A stretch of DNA of 23,749 nt, from assembly GCF_000003605.2 (NCBI RefSeq), contig NW_003147282.1, forward strand, positions 111,031 to 134,779. The letters run 5' to 3'. A model generated the notes under the pieces. It searched no databases and was not told where the DNA came from. It worked only from the letters and a program-made list of their open reading frames with translations. Below, in pieces: positions 19,601 to 23,749 of this stretch. Origin of the DNA: Saccoglossus kowalevskii. Its lineage: Eukaryota; Hemichordata; Enteropneusta; Harrimaniidae. Position numbers and translations under genes: made by a program. The number at the start of each line of letters is the position of its first letter. Position 1 is the stretch's first letter.

Positions 19601-20598
19601 TTCTTCTCTGTTTTAATTGTATCACTCCAGTACATCCCTTGTAATGACTGTACATTGTCTGAGTATTAGATTGTATGCAGTTTTAGTCAATTTATTTCAT
19701 GATTTTAAAATGGCTCTGTTTGGCTTTGTTTTGTTTTGTTTTTATGTATACCTGATATGGACTTTTTTTACAGCTTCTGCTTTGGATCCTGGCGTGTCAA
19801 ACGGCATTGCAGCTCAGATTACTATTCATGTAAGTGTATTTCTTGATGACAATTCTGTGTGTTTATCTACCTAACAGTAAAGTAATGATGACACTGTTAT
19901 CCAAACATTGCCAGGAATCACACAAATGCTCTATTTTTCTTCTACCCATGGAAAACAAAAATTTGCTTTTCTTTCTTCATGGTTTTGTTTGTTTTATTTT
20001 AATAATGATGCTGTAACAGTTAGTGGTTGGCAGAATATTTCAACACACATTTTGAAGGTTGTGGTAAAGAGGTAGTCCAAGTTCAAAAATGTCTAAAATT
20101 GTCAGATCTCTGAAAATGTCTTGCTATATGTACATGCCATGTTTTATTTTTTTAAATTTAGATTGACGGTGATGATCCAATAAACAAGAAACCAACTCAA
20201 AGAACAGGTGAGATACAAATCCAAATAATCTGTGTTTGTAGTACATTTTCTGACAAAATGACACTTACTACGCCCTCTATGACAAAAGGATGTGAATATC
20301 TAAACGTCTCTGGCAAAATGCTGCTTATGTATTGACAAAATGACATTGTGTCTTAAGCATATTTGATGGGAGATAATTTCCAAGCATAATGCAGTCTTTG
20401 GAGAATTAGCATATTTGATGGGAGATAATTTCCAAGCATAATGCTGAATTGTATCTTAACAACCTAAATATTTTGAGGTGAGCATGTATGTACATCATTG
20501 TCAAAGGTTATCTAACTTATCTTGTTATCTCATAGAGGATGGTGAATTTATAGAAGTTCTTCACGTTCCAGTTTATGATTTACTAAAGAAATTACAAG
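7596..20598 (+). CDS. NUDT5: NUDT5 orthologue, ADP-sugar pyrophosphatase; seven exons, 3' end beyond window
   Basis: Joined exons: 7596-7667, 11308-11428, 14726-14833, 18145-18240, 19774-19829, 20162-20207, 20536-20598 (562 nt, 187 codons plus one base). NUDT5 hydrolyses ADP-ribose and related ADP-sugars to AMP and the sugar phosphate, as a Mg2+-dependent dimer in cytosol and nucleus. Visible marks: the Nudix box at residues 101-123 (G-x5-E-x7-RELKEETGY), with metal-binding E116 and E120 matching human E112/E116; tryptophans W31 and W49, matching the adenine-stacking W28/W46; R54 and R88, matching R51/R84; and E170 in DGEF, matching catalytic E166. All splice junctions are GT-AG and intron phases are 0,1,1,1,0,1,1. 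Relative to the human protein (219 residues, quoted from memory) about 36 C-terminal residues are missing, and they must lie right of the window. I see no frameshift or lost catalytic residue, so the gene looks functional. Confidence 0.92.
7782..8181. mobile_element. 400-bp inverted-repeat element in NUDT5 intron 1
   Basis: The left end 7782-7816 (gggtcattcaagtttgtatc then tacacccccta) is the inverse complement of the right end 8147-8181 (ggggggtgtggatacaaact then ggaatgaccc) with a handful of mismatches over 35 bp. A further right-end-like copy (ggatacaaactgcaataacc) lies inside at about 8009-8028. The interior has repeated ccccnggaa-type words (ccccggaaaac, cctgcggaatt, cccggaacag). Non-coding; superfamily unknown. 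Flanking TA/TAT could be a target duplication, but this is weak. Confidence 0.75.
8507..8517 (+). repeat. Poly-G tract, 11 bp
   Basis: Eleven consecutive G about 90 bp before the 47-bp minisatellite. Comparable homopolymers in the gene are G14 at 15123-15136 and C13 at 17484-17496. Such tracts are prone to length error in assemblies. Confidence 0.9.
8610..10202. repeat. Minisatellite, 47-bp unit, about 34 copies, NUDT5 intron 1
   Basis: Each unit runs from aatgaaagattccttg through agtgaaaatctcact to gaggtccagtgtctt. Most units are exactly 47 bp and differ at few sites (tagtg/cagtg, gtccag/gtcctg, actga/accga). A 52-bp variant, in which the second half reads cataaatttgtggtcaagtg, recurs at about 9391, 9537 and 9636. 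Those spacings of 146 and 99 bp equal 52+47+47 and 52+47, so blocks of units have been duplicated. The first and last units are more diverged than the middle. agtga/tcact can form a short stem in each unit. Because 47 is not divisible by three, no long frame persists. Confidence 0.95.
10203..10988. other. Intron 1 sequence without recognisable feature
   Basis: AT-rich intronic DNA. A 121-codon reverse frame at 10082-10447 runs partly through the minisatellite and has no family resemblance. A short imperfect inverted repeat (ctggcccagtgt near 10923, acactggaccag near 10975) spans the end of the stretch, but nothing more is supported. Confidence 0.55.
10989..11205 (-). mobile_element. MITE copy A, upstream of NUDT5 exon 2
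   Basis: The ends are long inverted repeats: tatactttatttttgcttgg with aattaattttcgc on the left, against gcaaaaattaattccagc and tagtattttacagta on the right. The whole 217 bp matches the reverse complement of copy B (11891-12102), including the internal words gattttattttcac and tttgtat-gaatttattttca. Copy A is less perfect at its left end. The terminal tactgta/tacagta ends on TA, which would suit a TA target site as in Tc1/mariner-type elements; that is inference. Its right end lies about 100 bp before the exon 2 acceptor. Confidence 0.85.
11308..11428 (+). CDS. NUDT5: NUDT5 exon 2
   Basis: Acceptor tgtgtag|atg, donor gatg|gtaatt. The exon encodes residues 25-64 plus the first base of codon 65. 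The stretch [15 protein letters not shown] followed by [12 protein letters not shown] matches the human KWVKLEKTTYMDPTG ... TWESVKRTTRKE region closely. It contributes W31 and W49, which in NUDT5 stack on the adenine base, and R54. One residue is inserted relative to human just after RTTRRE. The ATG at the exon start is an ordinary internal methionine. The exon stands alone between two large introns and is framed by two opposed MITE copies. Confidence 0.92.
11891..12102 (+). mobile_element. MITE copy B, downstream of NUDT5 exon 2
   Basis: 212 bp with near-perfect terminal inverted repeats: tactgtaaaatactttattt at 11891-11910 against aaataaagtattttacagta at 12083-12102. Subterminal tggaattaattttcgc / gcaaaaattaattcca extends the pairing to about 40 bp per end. 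It is in opposite orientation to copy A, 685 bp away, with exon 2 between them. Non-coding. The better-preserved ends suggest it inserted more recently than copy A. Confidence 0.9.
12103..13336. other. Intron 2 sequence without recognisable feature
   Basis: AT-rich intronic DNA containing a short (aaac)n run near 12164-12182. A 124-codon reverse frame at 12683-13057 is the longest uninterrupted frame in the window, but it has no recognisable family motif, and one frame of that length is about what this base composition gives by chance. Confidence 0.5.
13337..14423. mobile_element. 1.1-kb element with 17-bp perfect terminal inverted repeats, NUDT5 intron 2
   Basis: ctgtcgtaaattggcca at 13337-13353 is the exact inverse complement of tggccaatttacgacag at 14407-14423. 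The right end sits about 300 bp before exon 3. The interior has AT-rich tracts and poly-T runs but no transposase-like frame, so this would be a non-autonomous DNA element. No clear target-site duplication was found at either edge, and the inverted repeat stops sharply after 17 bp. The superfamily is unassigned. Confidence 0.6.
14726..14833 (+). CDS. NUDT5: NUDT5 exon 3
   Basis: Acceptor ctattacacag|ct, donor gcag|gtaaag; phase 1 on both sides. The exon encodes residues 65-100 and the first base of Gly101, reading [20 protein letters not shown] then [16 protein letters not shown]. It matches human [27 protein letters not shown]...EFPA almost residue for residue. It supplies the core beta strands that precede the Nudix box and R88, equivalent to substrate-contacting R84. 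The glycine that opens the Nudix box is split across the next intron. Confidence 0.94.
14834..15209. other. Start of NUDT5 intron 3; poly-G tract, otherwise featureless
   Basis: Intronic sequence with a G14 run at 15123-15136, preceded by shorter G runs. This is the strongest potential G-quadruplex-forming stretch on the transcribed (+) strand of the gene, although homopolymer length is unreliable. No gene or other repeat was seen. Confidence 0.5.
16195..16216. repeat. Perfect 9-bp hairpin overlapping an ATG
   Basis: catggagct, loop tttt, agctccatg. It is inside the 15210-16717 region, and its left arm contains the first ATG of the 16196 reading frame. A short, exact stem; function unknown. 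Confidence 0.8.
16196..16471 (+). other. 91-codon open frame, possible coding relic inside the pogo-bounded region
   Basis: The frame begins [20 protein letters not shown], has a hydrophobic first third that could be one membrane segment, and ends with a polar tail ([20 protein letters not shown], then [10 protein letters not shown]). The tail has less AT-driven composition and reads like genuine protein. It is preceded at 16329-16330 by a plausible splice acceptor (gcattttgtcacag) in phase with the frame, so 16331-16471 might be a terminal exon of 46 codons. I recognise no family, and 91 codons is within the chance range here. Confidence 0.2.
16718..18144. other. Rest of NUDT5 intron 3, no recognisable feature
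   Basis: AT-rich intronic DNA with a C13 tract at 17484-17496. A 105-codon forward frame at 16769-17086 has no family resemblance and no supporting splice sites. It ends in a normal acceptor context (ttttattttaatag) for exon 4. Confidence 0.5.
18145..18240 (+). CDS. NUDT5: NUDT5 exon 4 (Nudix box)
   Basis: Acceptor ttttaatag|gt, donor ttag|gtaaaa; phase 1 on both sides. The exon completes Gly101 and encodes residues 102-132, [20 protein letters not shown] then [11 protein letters not shown]. Together with the split glycine this is a full consensus Nudix signature: G, E107, R115-E116-L117, E119-E120, G122. E116 and E120 are the metal ligands by homology with human E112/E116. No position of the signature is substituted, so hydrolase activity is expected. 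The whole catalytic helix lies in this single 96-nt exon. Confidence 0.96.
18241..19773. other. NUDT5 intron 4, no recognisable feature
   Basis: About 1.5 kb of AT-rich intronic sequence with a short (ta)n run near 18751-18762. The open frames here are short and unlike any family. A pyrimidine-rich tract (acttttttta) precedes the exon 5 acceptor. Confidence 0.55.
19774..19829 (+). CDS. NUDT5: NUDT5 exon 5
   Basis: Acceptor ttttttacag|ct, donor cat|gtaagt, the best donor match in the gene. The exon completes Ala133 and encodes [18 protein letters not shown] (residues 134-151). LDPGVSN matches human MDPGLSN, the loop after the Nudix helix that contributes to substrate binding and dimer contact. 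It starts in phase 1 and ends in phase 0, and it is only 56 nt long. Confidence 0.93.
20162..20207 (+). CDS. NUDT5: NUDT5 exon 6 (46-nt small exon)
   Basis: Acceptor aaatttag|att, donor acag|gtgaga. Encodes [15 protein letters not shown] (residues 152-166) plus the first base of Glu167, aligning with human INGDDAENARPKPKPG. This surface loop is variable within the family except for the GDD motif, which is kept here. The frame runs from phase 0 to phase 1. Skipping this exon would shift the frame. Confidence 0.92.
20356..20444. repeat. 37-bp direct duplication in NUDT5 intron 6
   Basis: The segment beginning agcatatttgatgggagata and ending agcataatgc occurs exactly at 20356-20392 and again at 20408-20444, 52 bp apart, separated by 15 bp. 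A simple recent local duplication. The shorter word caaaatg recurs just upstream (around 20252, 20313 and 20335). Confidence 0.9.
20536..20598 (+). CDS. NUDT5: NUDT5 exon 7 (last coding exon in the window)
   Basis: Acceptor tctcatag|ag, donor acaag|gtaaat. The exon completes Glu167 and encodes [20 protein letters not shown] (residues 168-187) plus one base. DGEFIEV matches human DGEFVEV; E170 is equivalent to catalytic-base candidate E166. DLLKKL matches DLLQRL of the C-terminal helix. The remaining C-terminus was sought downstream and is not present before the window ends, so intron 7 is longer than 3.1 kb. Confidence 0.94.
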
Positions 20599-20785
20599 GT
20601 AAATACCACATACCAAGATGCAGCTTCATGCCCCAAATTGCCTCTATCCATTTCTAGTAGATTGAATACAATTTCCCATCATAGGGAGCTGTAGCGCATG
20701 GAGTTAGATATTGAAAATCTTCATGCTTGTACTTTAGTAAGTGATGTACTCCATCATTAATATTGTTAATAGAACTAAGGTATCC

Positions 20786-23749
20786 ATGTCTTGTTGCCAT
20801 TCAGGTGTGCACATCTTAGCACCATTCAGGTGTGCACATCTTTACGCCTTTCAGGTATGCACATCTTGACGCCATTCAGGTGTTGCACATCTTTACGCCT
20901 TTCAGGTATGCACATCTTGACGCCTTTCAGGTGTGCACATCTTTACGCCTTTCAGGTATGCACATCTTGACGCCTTTCAGGTGTGTGAGTCTTGACTCCA
21001 TTCAGGTGTGTGAGTCTTGACACCGTTCAGGTGTGTGCGTCTTGACGCAGTTCAGGTGTGTGCGTATTGACACCATTCAGGTGTGCACGTCTTGACGCCA
21101 TTCAGGTGTGCACATCTTGACGCCATTCAGGTGTGCACATCTTTACGCCTTTCAGGTATGCACATCTTGATGCCTTTCAGGTGTGTGAGTCTTGACTCCA
21201 TTCAGGTGTGTGAGTCTTGACAACGTTCAGGTGTGTGCGTCTTGACGCAGTTCAGGTGTGTGCGTCTTGACGCAGTTCAGGTGTGTGCGTCTTGACACCA
21301 TTCAGGTGTGCACGTCTTGATGCCACTCAGGTGTGCACATCTTTACGCCTTTCAGGTGTGCACCATCTTTACGCCATTCAGGTGTGCATGTCTTGAGGCT
21401 GTTCAGGTTTGCACATCTTGACGCCATTCAGGTGTGTACTTCTTGACGCCGTTCAGGTTTGCACGTCTTGACGCCATTCAGGTGTGCGCGTCTTGACACC
21501 GTTTAGGAGTGCGCGTCTTGACACCATACAGGTATGCACGTCTTGATGCCATTCAGGTGTGTGCGTCTTGATGTCCTTCAAATGTGTGCGTTTTGACACC
21601 GTTTAGGTGTGCAAGTCTTGATGCTGTTCAGGTTTGCACATCTTGACGCCTTCCAGGTGTGCAAGTCTTGATGCCGTTCAGGTTTGCACGTCTTTACACC
21701 ATTCAGGTCTGCACATCTTGATGCCGTTCAGGTGTGCAAATCTTGACACCATTCAGGTGTGTACATCTTGACGCCGTTCAGATGTGCAAATCTTGTCGCC
21801 ATTCAGGTGTGCACGTCTTGATGCCATTCAGGTGTGCACGTCTTGACAATATTCAGGTGTGTGTGCGTCTTTACACTGTTCAGGTGTGTGCGTCTTGACA
21901 CCGTTCAGGTGTGTGAGTCTTGACACCGTTCAGGTGTGTGCATCTTGACACCGTTCAGGTCTGCACGTCTTGACGCAGTTCAGGTGTGTGCGTCTTGATT
22001 ACATTCAGGTGTGCTCGTCTTGACAATATTCAGGTGTGCGCGTCTTTACACTGTTCAGGTGTGTGCGTCTTTACACCGTTCAGGTGTGTGAGTCATGACA
22101 CTGTTCAGATGTGTGAGTCTTGACAACGTTCAGGTGTGTGCGTCTTGACACCGTTCAGGTCTGTACGTCTTGACACAGTTCAGGTGTGCACGTCTTGACG
22201 CAGTTCAGGTGTGCACGTCTTGACCCCATTCAGGTGTGCACGTCTTTACCCCATTCAGGTGTGTTGTCTTGATGCAGTTCAGGTGTGCATCTTGACACCA
22301 TTCAGGTGTGCGCGTCTTAACACCGTTCAGGTGTGCGCGTCTTGACGCAGTTCAGGTGTGCACGTCTTGACGCAGTTCAGGTGTGCACGTCTTGACGCCA
22401 TTCAGGTGTGCGCGTCTTGACACCGTTCAGGAGTGCGCGTCTTGACACCGTACAGGTATGCACGTCTTGATGCCATTCAGGTGTATACTTCTTTATGTCC
22501 TTCAGGTGTGTGCGTCTTGACACCGTTCAGGTGTGCAAGTCTTGATGCTGTTCAGATGTGTGCGTCTTGACTCCATTCAGGTGTGCACGTCTTGACGCCA
22601 TTCAGGTGTGCACGTCTTGATGCCATTCAGGTGTGCACGTCTTGACGCTATTCAGGTGTGCACGTCTTGACACCGTTCAGGTGTGGGCATCTTGACGCAG
22701 TTCAGGTGTGCACGTCTTACTCCATTCAGGTGTGCACGTCTTGATGCCATTCAGGTGTGCACGTCTTGACACCGTTCAGGTGTGCACGTCTTGACACCGT
22801 TCAGGTTTGCGCATCTTGAAACCGTTCAGGTGTGCACGTCTTGATGCCATTCAGGTGTGCACGTCTTGATGCCATTCAGGTGTGTGCGTCTTGACGCCAT
22901 TCAGGTGTGCACGTCTTGACACCATTCAGGTGTGCACGTCTTGATGCCATTCAGGTGTGCACGTCTTGACGCTATTCAGGTGTGCACGTCTTGACACCGT
23001 TCAGGTGTGGGCATCTTGACGCAGTTCAGGTGTGCACGTCTTACTCCATTCAGGTGTGCACGTCTTACTCCATTCAGGTGTGCACGTCTTGATGCCATTC
23101 AGGTGTGCATGTCTTGAGGCTGTTCAGGTGTGCACGTCTTGACGCCGTTCAGGTGTGCACGTCTTGACGCCGTTCAGGTGTGCACGTCTTGACGCCGTTC
23201 AGGTTTGCACGTCTTGACGCCGTTCAGGTTTGCATGTCTTGACGCCATTCAGGTGTGCACTTCTTGACGCCGTTCAGGTTTGCACGTCTTGACGCCATTC
23301 AGGTGTGCGCGTCTTGACACCGTTCAGGAGTGCGCGTCTTGACACCGTACAGGTATGCACGTCTTGATGCCATTCAGGTGTATACTTCTTTATGTCCTTC
23401 AGGTGTGTGCGTCTTGACACCGTTCAGGTGTGCAAGTCTTGATGCTGTTCAGGTTTGCACATCTTGACGCCTTTCAGGTGTGCAAGTCTTGATGCCGTTC
23501 AGGTCTACACATCTTGATGCCGTTCAGGTGTGTACATTTTGACGCCGTTCAGGTGTGCACATCTTTACGCCTTTCAGGTATGCACATCTTGACGCCTTTC
23601 AGGTGTGTGAGTCTTGACTCCATTCAGGTGTGTGAGTCTTGACACCGTTCAGGTGTGTGCGTCTTGACGCAGTTCAGGTGTGTGCGTATTGACACCATTC
23701 AGGTGTGCACGTCTTGACGCCATTCAGGTGTGCACATCTTGACGCCATT
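20786..23749. repeat. Minisatellite, 25-bp unit, about 118 copies, NUDT5 intron 7, open at right edge
   Basis: Units read ttcaggtgtgcacgtcttga followed by cgcca or cgccg; most are exactly 25 bp, with occasional indels (24- or 26-bp units, and a 22-bp one near 22261). The array begins about 190 bp after exon 7 and continues past the window. Larger blocks are duplicated: 20931-21127 is identical to 23553-23749 (197 bp); 22384-22555 is identical to 23281-23452 (172 bp) and recurs in diverged form from 21460; a shorter block around 22643 recurs near 22967. It is much more GC-rich than the flanking intron. 25 is not divisible by three, so frames inside are incidental. Confidence 0.96.

Noticed and set aside
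20832-21020. Forward frame with repeated HIFTPFRYAHLDA-type peptide
   Set aside because: It is a translation of the 25-bp minisatellite in a region where three units happen to stay in frame; it breaks at once elsewhere in the array.
20786-23749. Possible location of the final NUDT5 exon
   Set aside because: No stretch encodes the expected C-terminal helix (a DARVYSYALALKH-like segment); everything after 20786 is 25-bp repeat.

Overview
This is animal (eukaryotic) genomic DNA: AT-rich, intron-rich and full of repeats. The style of the repeats suggests a marine invertebrate, most likely a mollusc or another lophotrochozoan. The pointers are frequent acatgta/tacatgtac words, short inverted-repeat elements, and a tandem-core element ending in a hairpin like those known in bivalves. 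The species assignment is inference; the eukaryotic assignment is certain from the GT-AG introns.

Only one gene can be recognised firmly. It lies on the + strand, starts at 7596 and runs off the right edge: an orthologue of NUDT5 (ADP-sugar pyrophosphatase, Nudix hydrolase). Seven coding exons can be joined by conserved GT-AG introns in compatible phases: 7596-7667, 11308-11428, 14726-14833, 18145-18240, 19774-19829, 20162-20207 and 20536-20598. Together they give 187 codons plus one base. The protein aligns with human NUDT5 from just after its N-terminus to about human residue 183 and carries a complete Nudix box. The last roughly 36 residues and the stop codon must lie downstream of the window.

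Layout: 1-288 is a 35/41-bp minisatellite. 289-1834 has nothing recognisable. 1835-3063 is an array of ~157-bp repeats with two terminal hairpins. 3064-6830 is AT-rich non-coding DNA with several short inverted-repeat elements (4042-4239, 5138-5250, 6350-6470, possibly 4305-4975). 6830-7078 is an open segment of uncertain status. 7079-7595 is the presumed promoter/5' leader of NUDT5. 7596-23749 is the NUDT5 gene body, whose introns hold almost all the interesting structure: a 400-bp inverted-repeat element (7782-8181), a ~34-copy 47-bp minisatellite (8610-10202), two opposed copies of one MITE on either side of exon 2 (10989-11205 and 11891-12102), a 1.1-kb element with 17-bp perfect terminal inverted repeats (13337-14423), a 1.5-kb region bounded by pogo-like ends (15210-16717), and a 25-bp minisatellite of almost 3 kb (20786 to the right edge).

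I see no tRNA, rRNA, CRISPR array or prokaryotic-type operon. The most notable signals are the 25-bp array, whose every unit joins a splice-acceptor-like and a splice-donor-like motif and varies mainly at CpG sites, and the inverted MITE pair framing a single small exon.
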